A model generated the notes under the pieces. It saw only the letters and a program-made list of their open reading frames with translations. It did no database searches and was not told the origin of the DNA. This document shows positions 8,279 through 18,830 of a stretch of DNA of 64,000 nt, piece by piece. The number at the start of each line of letters is the position of its first letter. Positions within the stretch are counted from its first letter, which is position 1. Where the stretch lies: positions 151,559 through 215,558 of the forward strand of contig NZ_JAKNSW010000002.1 in the NCBI RefSeq assembly GCF_023566355.1, written 5' to 3'. The translations under genes were made by a program, and so were the position numbers. The DNA is from Mesoplasma sp. JKS002658 (lineage in GTDB: Bacteria > Bacillota_I > Bacilli_A > Mycoplasmatales > Mycoplasmataceae).

Positions 8279-9292
8279 TTATTTACGCTTATAATTTAAT
8301 CCCATTGTATTTTGAACTTTCTGCAGTTTTTTATAGGCAATTTTTTGAGCTTTTAATGCACCTTCTTTTAATCATTGATCCAAATCATCACCACTTTTTA
8401 AAAGTTGGTAACGTTCCTGAATTGGGGATAATTCCTTAATTAGAACATCACTAACTGCAGTTTTAAATTCTTGGTAGTTTTTATTTAAGAATTGCTGTTC
8501 GATTTCGGGATGAGTCAAACCAGTAATAGCAGAATAAATTGTCATTAAATTAGAAATTCCTGGTTTAGTTTTCAGATTGTAATAGACCTTATCCTCACTA
8601 TCAGTTAAAGCGCTGTTGATTTTCTTCCGAATAAGATCAGGTTGATCAAGAATTCGAATGAAGGCTTTTTCATTAGTGCTTGATTTCGACATTTTCTTTG
8701 TTGGATCTTGTAAATCCATAATTTTAGGAGTTTTAGTTGGTATCAAGGCTTCTGGTAAAACAAAGAGATCTTGTTGATAAGTTTTATTCATTCGTTCGGC
8801 TAAAGTTCTAGTTAATTCCACGTGTTGTACTTGATCGATTCCTACTGGAACATAATTAGCATCATATAAAAGAATGTCAGCGGCCATTAGGGTTGGATAG
8901 GTCAATAAACCACTAGGGATATAACTGGTTTTGTTCCCTGCTTTTAAAGATTTATCTTTATATTGAGTCATTCTTTCTAATTCACCCATGTTAGTTTGAG
9001 TGTTTAAAATTCATCCCAACTGCGCGTGCTCTAAAACATCAGATTGAATAAAGACTGTGGTTAGTTGTGGGTCGATTCCACAAGCAATATAAAGAGTTGC
9101 CATCGTTTTAATATTTTCTTTTAACTTGGTTTTGTCTTGAGGAGTGGTGATTGCGTGGAGGTTGGCAATAAAAAGAAATAAATCATAGTCTTGTTGGTAA
9201 CTAACAATTTGTTTAATCACGCCAAAATAGTTACCAATTGTCATGTTTCCACTAGAAGCTATTGCAGTTACCATGCGCTTTTTTTCGCTCAT
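8279..9292 (-). CDS. trpS: Tryptophanyl-tRNA synthetase
   Basis: A 337-residue class I synthetase, normal length. The HIGH-type motif appears as NMTIGNYFG near residue 20 and the KMSKS loop as PTKKMSKS near residue 199. Other family blocks are LTYPTLMAADILLYD and VPVGIDQVQHVELTR. It charges tRNA-Trp; in this organism Trp is read from both UGG and UGA, so the enzyme serves two tRNA isoacceptors. Two Trp codons in the gene itself are TGA. It is transcribed away from nadK, with no obvious T-box or attenuator in the short upstream region. Confidence 0.96.
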
Positions 9293-9411
9293 TTTCGAAC
9301 CTCATCTCTGGATTGATAATATTTTTATTGTACCTTTATTTAAAACTAAACAACATAAAAGCTAAAAAACATTATAATGAGAGTAATATTTTCTTTTAAG
9401 GAGCAATGTGT

Positions 9412-10203
9412 GTGAAGTATAGTATTGTCAAAAATGATTATCCTGAAAGTTTAGATTTAGCTAATCAATTAACTGAGCAACTAACATCAGATCAAGCGTG
9501 AGTGGTTGATGATGAAAATCCTGATTATGTTTTTGTAATTGGTGGTGATGGTACTTTTTTAAAAGCAGTTAAGCAGTTTAATCATTTATTAGCACAAATT
9601 AAATTCTATCCGATTAAAAAAGGCGGTATTGGTTTTTATACTAATCGTAACCTTTTTGATCCTAAGGAATTGAAAACTAACCTTAATTTAAATGAATGTC
9701 AAATTAATAAATATCCCCTTTTGGAGGTAAAAATTGATGAGAAAACGTTTTTTGTCATTAACGAACTGAAAGTTTTAAATGATGTGGTGCCTCAGCAATT
9801 TAGTATTTTTGTCAATGATGAAAAATTAGAAAATTTCAAGGGGACAGGAGTGGTTTTTGCTACTCCGAGTGGATCGACAGGATATTTAAAGTCAATCAAT
9901 GGAGCCATTATCTATCCAACCAGTCAAGAATTATTTGAGATGCAAGAAGTGGCTCCAGTTTCTACGGTGTTGTTTCATACAATCAATGCTCCAATTATCT
10001 TCTGTCATGAAGAAACTATTAGATTAACTCAGATTAACTCACTTAAAGTAAATGATGCTTTAACCGTAGTTGGCGATGCTAGAATTATTGCTACAACTTT
10101 TGCTACCATTGAGGTTAAAATTAGTGCGATTAAGTTAAAAATTATTACCACCAATAAAATTAATCACGCCGCTTTACTAAAAGATATCTTTGTTGGTAAC
10201 TAA
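9412..10203 (+). CDS. nadK: NAD kinase
   Basis: A 263-residue ATP/polyphosphate-dependent NAD kinase that makes NADP. The nucleotide-binding GGDGT motif (residues 44-48, in VFVIGGDGTFLKA) and the substrate motif FATPSGSTGYLKS are intact; FVINELKV matches the NE-containing block. The GTG at 9412 is chosen because it is eight bases after AAGGAG. An in-frame ATG at 9406 is only two bases away from that site. One TGA is read as Trp. A short protein for the family, as usual in mollicutes. Confidence 0.93.
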
Positions 10204-10429
10204 ACCCTTTTCTTGTTAAATTTAACTTATTATTTTATAGTAAAGATCCATCTACTTTTAAACCGTCTATTTTGGTTGCTAAACGTTAACAAAACCAGTA
10301 AAATATAGTTAATTAATTCCTTTTAAAAATCATTATATACTCTTTGCTAAGAATGAATAATTTGTTTTTTTATGAGGAAAATAGTGTTTTTAACAGTAAA
10401 AATAAGAGGAAAAAGATTGGAGTTAAAAA

Positions 10430-12274
10430 ATGGCTGAAATAAAGTTTATGGCCTTAGGGGGTCAAGATGAACGGGGGAAAAACCTTTTTGTCGTTCAAGT
10501 TGACGAGGATTTGTTTGTCTTTGATTGTGGGATTAAGTACCCTGAAAAAGGAATTCTAGGTGTTGATGTTGTAATTCCAAACTTTGATTTTTTAATTAAC
10601 AATGCCCAACATGTTAAAGGAATTTTCTTATCCAATTCTGCTTCTTATAATGCTGGAGCAGTACAATTTTTATTAAAAGATTTAGATGTTCCTATTTATT
10701 GTAATGAAATCACCCAAACAATTCTAAGAATTAAATTAGAACGTTCTGTGTTAAAAAACAAAACCGCTAATTTTAAAATTATTGATGATAAGCAAATTAT
10801 TGATTTTGGTAAAAACAAACTTGAAACCTTTCGTTTAACTGCTTCTTCACCAAAATCTCTTGGGTTTGCACTGCACACTAGTGAAGGGGTAATTGTTTAT
10901 GCTGGAGATTACATCATTGATGGGCAAGAGACTTCTTACTTTTCAACTGATTTTAATCACTTAAACAAAATTGCTGATCAAAAAGTTTTAGCTTTAATTG
11001 CTGATACTGAGTTTGCTTCAAGAATGTCTTACACAGTGCCAAATCATAAGATTGAGCGTTATATTGCCAGTTCGTTTAAAGAAAAGAAAATCCGGATTGC
11101 TATTGGTATTTTTGAAGAAGATATTTTTAAACTTGGTGAAATTGTCAGTCAAGCCAAGCTAAATAACCGAAAAATTGCTATTTATGGTCGAACAATGGCA
11201 ACAATTTTACAAAATGATATGATTCATGATGATTTTAAAATCACTAATGATGACTTAATGAGTGTTGAAGATTATATGAATTCTGATGATGGTGTTTTAA
11301 TCATTTCAGGAACTGGTGATGTTCTTTATTCAAAGTTAGCTAAAATTGCGATGGGCAATGATAGTGTAATTGAACTTAGTGAGAAAGATTTAGTCATTCT
11401 AGCCACTCCTCCAGCAGCAGGAGTCGAAAAGCGTCACGCTGAAATTTTAGATGAATTAGCAAGAACTGATGCAAAATTAATTGCGTTGAGTGATAAGAAT
11501 ATTTGATCAATGCATGCTAGTTATGAAGATGTGAAGATGTTAAATAACTTGTTTCATCCAAAATACTTTATTCCTGTTAAAGGATTATACAAAGAGTTTT
11601 TAAAAGGCGAAGCAGCAGCAGTTGAGGCTGGGATTAAGCCTGAAAATGTGGGAATTATTGACAATGGTCAAGTTTTAAAAATTAGTAGTAAACATTTAGC
11701 AATTATGGATAAAACAATTCCTTGTGGCGATAGTTATGTTGATGGATCAGGAATTGGTGATATTGGTAATGTCGTTTTAAATGAACGAAAATTACTTGCT
11801 GGGGATGGTGTAGTGATTATTGGGGCCACAATTGATAGCAAGAGCAAAGCTTCGGTTTCTTTAGTTGATATTCAGATGCGCGGAGTGCTTTATATTAGTG
11901 AAGATAATCCAGTTACAAAAATCATGCAAAAAGAAGTTAATCAAATTCTTGATCAATCAACAGAGTTGTTTAGAAAGAATCCTAATAAATATAGTTTAGA
12001 TGATGTTAAACGTGAGATTGTTAATAAAGTAAAGGCGTTGGTTAAACAAGAATCTGGGAAAAATCCGATGATTTTGTGTATTGTTAATGAAATTAATGGT
12101 AATTTCAACTTGAAAGCAGTCTTGGCACGTTCACAGAAGTCTCGAAATTATGTCCATAAAGCAACAATTCCACCAGGAAAAGATGCTAAAAAGCACCAAA
12201 TTAAATCAGGAAAGAATCGTCATCAATCTTCTAAAAATAATCCTAAAACAAAAATTGAGTCAAAAAATAAGTAA
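10430..12274 (+). CDS. RNase J-family protein with lost catalytic residues
   Basis: A 614-residue metallo-beta-lactamase/beta-CASP protein of the RNase J family. The order is MBL part (1-200), beta-CASP domain (about 200-350), return to MBL, and C-terminal domain (about 450-560) with a basic tail. The metal motif HxHxDH is replaced: in FLSNSASYNAGAV the aligned positions are Asn69, Ala71, Tyr73 and Asn74. The motif-3 histidine is also missing (TASSPKSLG), and HGE near the end reads VKGLYKEF. GDYIIDG and MHASYED are kept. It should not cleave RNA itself. In Bacillus the J2 paralogue is weakly active and partners J1, so a structural role beside an active RNase J elsewhere is likely. A TGA at 11504-11506 is Trp. 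Confidence 0.85.
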
Positions 12275-12304
12275 AATATTGGTTTTCAACCAATATTTTT
12301 TTTC
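12273..12304 (+). terminator. Terminator of the RNase J-like gene
   Basis: AATATTGGTT pairs with AACCAATATT around TTC, followed by a run of T. Confidence 0.85.
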
Positions 12305-12370
12305 TTAAAATTTATCGTTAAATAATAAAATTGTCTTATAATAAAACTAAAAAAGTAAGGATGGTTAAAT

Positions 12371-13162
12371 ATTAAAAAAATATTGAGTATTTTAGCTACT
12401 TTAGGAATGGATTCAACTGCTATTGGTATCATAATCGCTTGTGGAAAATTAAGTCAAGATGAAGTTGGTCATCAACCTCCTAAAGTGCCTTTAACTTCTT
12501 CAAGAATCAAAATTATCAAAAAGGAAGCTTTCGACCTAAGTAATTATATCGATCTTGATCCTGGTTATAAACGAGTTAGTATTCTACCTCTCGATCCCCA
12601 CCAATTTGTTTATTCGCTTGTTCATGATCAAAAAAATAATGCCACCGCCCAGTACTGAACCGATCCAAAAACTGGTGCAGAGTATTCTTTAATTAATGGA
12701 CAATGAGGTTTTTCTACTATTAGTGCTACAACTAGTTTTTCTATCACCTTAATGGTTTCTGTAACGGGATATGAAAGTAGTTATTTAACGATTAATTATC
12801 TCGCTCATCCTGATGAAGAGGTGTTGGTCAACGTTGAGTTACGAGATTATGTGATTCCTCAAACAATGATTGACCAATGATATGCTGACCTTGGTTCTGA
12901 TACTGATACTTTACTTGTTCATGCCTGAGCAAAAATTGGTGACCAGACTGTTGTTTTTGGTCCTAATTATGGAGCTGAACCAGGAACTGATTTAATTGCC
13001 ACTTGGTTTCAAGAAGACGAACAATTACGTTTTAGTCTTGATCAAATTGAAAATGTTACTATTCATTTTGAAGTTTTAGATCAAAAACCTGGTCAAAAAA
13101 GACAGAAAATTATAACTTTTACCCAGGTGGTTTCAAATTTAGATATTGCCACAATTGAATAA
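12371..13162 (+). CDS. Lipoprotein with an ATT start codon
   Basis: A 263-residue predicted surface lipoprotein of unknown function. The signal peptide KKILSILATLG...GIIIACGK has the usual mollicute form with a lipobox Cys near residue 24. The full signal requires an ATT start at 12371, about nine bases after AAGGA. The first standard start, TTG at 12383, would remove the positively charged KK of the signal. The mature part is rich in beta-type patterns, for example SFSITLMVSVTGYESSYLTINY. Several TGA codons are Trp. A degraded copy of its C-terminal repeat follows (13165-13380). No homologue of known function is recognised. Confidence 0.75.
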
Positions 13163-13164
13163 TT

Positions 13165-13380
13165 TTTCTTCTGTTTTTTATCTTTGAAGGTCCTCTGATT
13201 ACTTGGGGAAGCAATGGAGCAGAAACCGATCTTTGAACCAATAGTAAAATTGGTGTTAGTCTTAGCAAAACTGCCATCTCATTCATAATTAAATTAATAG
13301 TTAAAGCTCCTGATTATATCCCTGGAATCCTCACTATTTCTTATCAACCTACAAAATTAAATATCAAAAAACTAGGATTT
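13165..13380 (+). pseudogene. Remnant of a second lipoprotein domain
   Basis: An open stretch without a start, reading GPLITWGSNGAETDLW, then SKTAISFIIKLIVKAPDY and GILTISYQP. It follows the same pattern (W..S...SFxIxLxV...Y...LTIxY) as the domain in the preceding lipoprotein. It is probably what is left of a tandem duplicate after loss of its 5' part. Confidence 0.6.
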
Positions 13381-13397
13381 ATCCTAGTTTTTTTAGG
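13366..13397. terminator. Bidirectional terminator
   Basis: AACTAGGAT pairs with ATCCTAGTT, A-tract before and seven T after, between convergent genes. Confidence 0.85.
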
Positions 13398-13905
13398 GTT
13401 GAAAAACCACATTGGTCACAATTACAGTAATACTTAAAAGCACAATTGCCAGGAAAATAATTTTTAAAACCAATAATTGCTTGGCTTCGACAAACGAAAG
13501 TATGCGTTGATATCTTCTTCGTTTATCATGAAAATACTTTTCTGCATTACGATTTTTGTTATAGTTAATTACCATAAATAAAAGGATTAATAAAAAAACA
13601 AAACCTAAACTAGCCCACCCTGCAGCTTGATAGTCAGGAGCTTTGTTACTATTTTTAGTTAAATACCCAATTAAAAAACTAATCCCAGTAAAAAAAAACG
13701 CTACACCAAAACTAATTAAATAGTGTCATCATTGCATTTTTTTTGCTTGATTATAGGTTACAAGTCGGTGATAAGCTTCGTTTTCTTCATAAGTTTGTTG
13801 AATAATTTCATCAACTTCTTGATTGAAATAATCATTTTTTGCTTGATCGAGATTTTTTAACTGTTGTTGTCACTTCTCAGGATGTTGACCTTTTTTTTTA
13901 CTCAT
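13393..13905 (-). CDS. Small membrane protein of unknown function
   Basis: A 170-residue protein with a charged, Gln/Asn-rich N-terminal part (to about residue 58) and three hydrophobic segments: LISFGVAFFFTGISFLIGY, AGWASLGFVFLLILLFMVI and, at the C terminus, LVLKIIFLAIVLLSITVIV. A basic loop (KRRRYQRILSF) lies between the last two. TGA codons are Trp. It is divergent from oppA1. No family was recognised. Confidence 0.7.
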
Positions 13906-14003
13906 CAATTTTTAGTTACCCTTTTTCTAATTATAATTTGGTTTTAATGTGATTACAAACAAAGTTGAAGGGAGAAAAAAGGAGTTGATTTTTATTTATT
14001 TTG

Positions 14004-14009
14004 TATAAT
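14004..14009 (+). promoter_or_regulatory. Likely -10 box of oppA1
   Basis: A consensus TATAAT about 30 bases before the GTG start. No -35 at proper distance was found. Confidence 0.5.
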
Positions 14010-14040
14010 AATTTTTTAAAAGAAATGGGAGATTAAACTT

Positions 14041-16269
14041 GTGTTAAAAAAACTACTTATCATGATTTTAAGTTTAATCGTGCTTATCACCATTCCGATT
14101 AACGTGCTTGCTTGTGGGCCTGTTACTACCCAAAAATTATTAAATCGCAAGGTTGACACCAATATCTTTAAAACCTATTATTCTGCTTCTCCTACTACGT
14201 GAAATCCAGTAGCTACAATGCAAACTAATGATATTCTTTTACTTGCCAACCTTCACGACACTTTATTAGAAAACAATCGGGATGGTGATTTAATTCCTGA
14301 TTTGTTAACTGATATAGGAAGTTTAAGTGATGATAGTACCACTTATTCTTTTACCTTTCGTGATGATGCGGCATTCTTTGACGAGTTAGGAACAAAAGTT
14401 AAGGCTATTGATGGTAAAGATTTTTTAAATACGGCAATGTATGTATTGAACCCAATGAATGTTTCTCAAGTGATAAGTACGTGAACCTCTGTGGTTCTTA
14501 ATGCTCAAACAGTGAGTGATATTTATCAACTTGACCACGAACAAAACCAAAATAAAAGTGCTTATGATGTAAGTAATAATCCGCAAGCTTTAATGTTGTT
14601 GGAGGAAGCGATTATTATTGATGAAGATAATCCTAAAACTGTTAGTTTAAAATTAGCGCAACCAACCCCCTACTTTCGCTCTTATTTAACTTCGTTTGCT
14701 TTTTCGCCCACGCCAACCAAAGCATTATTTGCAAGTTATAATTATGGAATTAAAGCTAAAGAAGTTTGAACGACTGGACCTTATTTAATTAAAAGTTATC
14801 AAACATCTTATTTATTGAAACTGGTGAAAAATCCTGCTTATTTTGCTGTTAATCAAGTTTTTATTAATCAAATATGATTTCAGTTCTTAGCAAACCTTGA
14901 TATTGCTCGTCCGCGTTTATTGTTTGAAACTGGTGATTATAGTGAAGTGTGGTTACAACCAAGTGATCATTATGGGTGAAAGAAGTATGTGGGAACAGAT
15001 TTTAATCATCCTAAATTTAGTGGTTTGACCAACATCTTAAACCCAACTTTAGGAACTAGATACTTGTCGTTTAACTTTTTTAACACCGAAACCGCGCTTG
15101 ATAACGAGAAATATCAAGGAAGAAATAACATTAAATACCAACAAGGAGTGGAATCGAATTTTGCTTTGAGTTTGGATTCGGTACGGACTTTAATTGCTTT
15201 TGCGATGAACCGTAGTCTTTTTGTTCGTTATTTTTCAGAACCTTTTGATAATGGATTACCTTATTCAAAATTTTTAAGAAACACTTTTAATCCCGGGGGT
15301 CATTTAAAAGGAAATGATGGACTAGATTATCAAGATTATTTACAAGATGCATACAACCAGTTGTTTAACAGCACCGCGGTTTCTTTAGTTGATGGTCAAG
15401 AAATTTTTTATCAAAACTCACAATTATTATCGCCAAGTGGTAATGAAATCATCACTGATGTTACTGCTAGAAGTCTTTTAGCACAAGCAAAACCCTTTGA
15501 AGCGTTGATTCAACAAGTACGAAGTGATTTGACTGGGTCTGGTTATGAGAAAGGAGTTAGTTTAACGATGTTGATGAGTGGAGTTTACAACTCGACTTGA
15601 AATATTTATCTTCAAGATATGATTGATACTTTTAACGTTATCACAAACAATCTAGTTAAAATTAATGCCAAAAGAACAATGAATGATTCTGATTATCAAG
15701 CAAGTCAATTGCAGGGAAACTTTAGTATGTTTCTAACAGGATGAGGACCAGGTTTTCTTGATCCGTTAGCTTTTTTAAGAACTTATATAATTCAAGGTGA
15801 TATGGCGAACTATTTTGGTTTGAGTCGAATTATTAATCAAGTTAATTTTAATAAGCAAAACCAAACCAGTCTTGACCAATTGGTGATTAATTCTAATTAT
15901 TTAAATAGTTTTTTCGATCAAAGTTATGCTTATAAACTATTAGCACATTTTGTAGATTACACCAATCAGGTTAATGCTGCTGATCAAATTGCTGATTCTG
16001 CGCAAAAAACCATAAGATATCAACAGTTTGCCACAGCAGAAGCCAATCTTTTATACAGTTATAAATTATTGATGCCTTTTTATGTTCCTGATGGAACTAC
16101 AAAAACTCTGCTAACTTATATTGACGAATCTACCCGTAGTCATGTTGGTTTTGGCAATAGTGATAAACGTTATGTCGGGGTAAAAATGTTGCATAGTCTA
16201 AAAGAAGTGAAGATAAATTTGTTGTCAGTTATTGAAGTCAATATTGTTTTAAATAATAAAGAAAATTAA
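14041..16269 (+). CDS. oppA: Oligopeptide-binding lipoprotein, first copy (OppA-like)
   Basis: A 742-residue extracellular solute-binding protein (SBP_bac_5 type) for an oligopeptide ABC importer. The signal peptide LLIMILSLIVLITIPINVLAC ends in a lipobox with Cys near residue 25. The mature start VDTNIFKTYYSASPTTWNP and the later DYSEVWLQPSDHYGWKKYVG block resemble the second OppA of the window (22477-24894). Similar length and order suggest an old duplication with strong divergence. The start is GTG after GGGAG. Many TGA codons are Trp. It is separated from oppB by a 255-bp region with its own promoter, so the two can be expressed independently. Confidence 0.85.
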
Positions 16270-16311
16270 ATTCAATTTGGGTTGATGAAAGTTAATTTTG
16301 CACTTATAACC

Positions 16312-16340
16312 TTGTTTTTATTGGTGTTTTTTGGTATGAT
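16312..16340 (+). promoter_or_regulatory. Promoter of the oppBCDFA operon
   Basis: TTGTTT (16312-16317), a 17-base spacer and TATGAT (16335-16340). It leaves a leader of about 180 nt before oppB. Confidence 0.7.
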
Positions 16341-16344
16341 AAGT

Positions 16345-16450
16345 GTCAACGCAGAAAAGAGTTAGCGTGTGATTGAAGACACCAGAAACTAACTTTTCCT
16401 CTGTTGTAATGCTAATGCAGGAGCGATTCTTAGTTTTGGCATTATAATTT
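16345..16450 (+). promoter_or_regulatory. Structured 5' leader upstream of oppB
   Basis: Two consecutive foldable elements in the leader. The first (16347-16406) is a long imperfect hairpin: CAAC/AGA with TCTGTTG at its base, AGTTAG with CTAACT further in, and GTGT with ACAC at the tip. The second pairs TTGTAATGC (16404-16412) with GCATTATAA (16439-16447), nine pairs with one G-U. The bases 16404-16406 are shared, so the two compete. No known riboswitch consensus was recognised. Confidence 0.5.
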
Positions 16451-16524
16451 AATTTATACATTAAGTTAAGGTAATAGTTAACAACAATTCAATTGATGCT
16501 TAAAGGGAAAGGAATACCAGAGTT

Positions 16525-17787
16525 ATGGCTAAAAAAACACCAATCGATGCCGAGCAGCAGTACCATGATGTTTCTAACCCGATTAGTTTAGAAGATTTAA
16601 ATTCTCCCCAATTTAGTTTAAATGATGAGTTAATCTTTGCTCATGACAGTTGATATACTATTTTGCGTCATAAGTGAGCAGATTTCAGTGCTAATGTTTA
16701 TAAATTTTATATTAATCACCCCTTGTTAAATTATTCATTGCGTCGAATTATTTATGGTTTAGCAACTTTATTAATAGCCATTATTGTTGTTTTTCTCTTG
16801 GTGCGTTATGTCACTGATGATAACCAGTATTTACCAAGTAATATTAGTAACTTGCACTTAACTGAGGAACAAACCCAAGCCTTATTGATTAACCGGATGA
16901 AAGTGTTTGGAGTTTATGGACCTTTAGGACAACAATTAGCAAACTATTTAAAGAACATCTTTCCTTTAATTCCCAAAACAGTTGTCATTGACCAGTTGTG
17001 AGAAAGTGGTGCTAATGGAGCTATATTGATAAGTGAAACCACGAAGGAAGTTTATGTTTTTCTTGGTTTAGTTTCTTCAGAAGCAATTGCTAGTCCTGGA
17101 ACTCCGGTAATGGATATTTTCAACAGAGCCATTCCTTACTCATTTGGATTTGGATCAGTGGCAGTGGTGATTTCTTATTTGGTGGCTCTACCATTAGGAA
17201 TTCATGCAGCAAAGAAAAAAGAGAAGGTTTCTGATCAGACGATTAACGGAATAAGTGTCTTTTTAACTGCTGTACCAGCAGTGGTAATTGTTTTAGGTTT
17301 ATATCTTTTAGCGATTGCTGGTTTAGGAACTTCGGGATTGTTTACTTCGGGATCATTTTGAACTAAGTTTTGACCAGTTGTTACCTTGATTGTGATGATT
17401 ATGCCTACCAACATTATTATGACCAGAAGATATGTCATTGACGAGATGACTAACGATTATACTCGTTTTGCTTATTCGCAAGGGCTAAGTACTAATCGTG
17501 TCTTCTATATTCAAATCTTTAGGAATGCAGGGATTCGAATTATTCGTCAGTTCCCTGTTGATATTGCAGCGACGCTATTTGGTTCATCAATGTTAGTCGA
17601 GCAACAATGATCCATTCCAGGAATGAGTCGTTATATCGTCTCAGCAATTGGAGGCCAAAAAGATAGTTTTGTTATTCTTGGGTTTGTCTCATTTGCTGCT
17701 TTTATCCAAATTTTTGCTTCTTTGCTTTCAGACTTAATGATTGTGTGAACTGATCCTCGAACTAGTTTAGGGCAAAGAACTAACTAA
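16525..17787 (+). CDS. oppB: Oligopeptide ABC transporter permease OppB
   Basis: A 420-residue integral membrane subunit that forms one half of the peptide channel. After a cytoplasmic N-terminal extension of about 65 residues, the first membrane helix is RIIYGLATLLIAIIVVFLLV, followed by a large external loop and five more helices. The permease coupling motif appears near DYTRFAYSQGLSTNRV, with the ABC-contact glycine in RNAGIRII. The end TDPRTSLGQRTN fits DppB/OppB, whose C terminus is usually DPR. Six TGA codons are Trp. It is the first gene of oppB-C-D-F-A. Confidence 0.93.
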
Positions 17788-17813
17788 TATTTTTTTAGAA
17801 AGGAAATTACAAA

Positions 17814-18809
17814 ATGTCAAAATTAGATCAACAACAGATTAAAAACTTTGATGATAATCATGATGTCAAATACCACGATCTTGACAAAGATTTGTTTGTT
17901 GTTGCGGGTGAAGAAACTGCTGAAAACGAACGTTTGTCTTCAAAACCATATAGTTATTGAAAATCTGTGGCTAAACTTTTGTTTAAGTCAAAAGTTTTTC
18001 TTGTCTGCTTAGTATTGTTGATTACTTTTATTGTTTTGATGTTTGTTGTTCCTGCAGGAAAAATTGTTAATCCAATTGTTTCTGATGCTCCTGGTCATGG
18101 AAGTCCAGCAGCCCCCAGCACCCGTTATGTTTTTGGTTTAGGGTTACAAGGTGAAGATTATTGAATCCAAATTTGAGCAGGAATGAAAACAACTCTGTTA
18201 TTTGCTTTCTTGATTACTGTAATTCAGTTGGTTTTAGGAATTGTGCTTGGTTCAATTTGGGGTTACTACCGTAAATCCGACCTATTCTTTATTCAAATTA
18301 CCAATTTATTATCAATTGTTCCTTCTTTGATTATGCTTTTGTTTGTAATCTTCTTATTAAAGCCTGGTTATTGACCAGTGATTTTAGGAGTCAGCATTCA
18401 AGCTTGAATTACAATGGCTTCAACGATTCGAGTACAGATTATCTTGGTTAAAAATACTGATTATAATACTGCTTCAATGGCGTTAGGAAGTAGTTCACAA
18501 AAGATTATTCGCCGCAACATTTTACCAAAAATCTTACCAGTAATCGTTCAAACTGGAACTTTTGCTATTCCTAACGCAATTAGTTTAGATGCGACACTGT
18601 CTTTCTTAGGATTTGGTTATATTAATTTAGCTGACCGGAAAAAAACTAGTTTAGGAACAATTATTAATAATGTGATGGCAGGATCACAATGACAAGAATA
18701 TCCGCATTTAATCATTTTACCAGTAGTTTTAATTACTGCAGTTTCAGTAATCTTCTTCTTGGTGGGTAAAGTTTTTGCCGACTCTTTGGATCCAAAGAAT
18801 CATCGCTAG
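17814..18809 (+). CDS. oppC: Oligopeptide ABC transporter permease OppC
   Basis: A 331-residue partner permease. A hydrophilic N-terminal tail (about 60 residues) precedes the first helix FLVCLVLLITFIVLMFVV. The conserved GLGLQGEDYW block corresponds to the usual GTDxxGRD motif. The coupling helix lies around DYNTASMALGSSSQKII, then LPKILPVIVQTG. The C terminus SLDPKNHR matches the family's DP(R/K) ending. AGAAAGGA precedes the ATG, 26 bases after the oppB stop. TGA codons are Trp. Confidence 0.93.
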
Positions 18810-18830
18810 AAAGTAATTGAGGGAAAAAAT

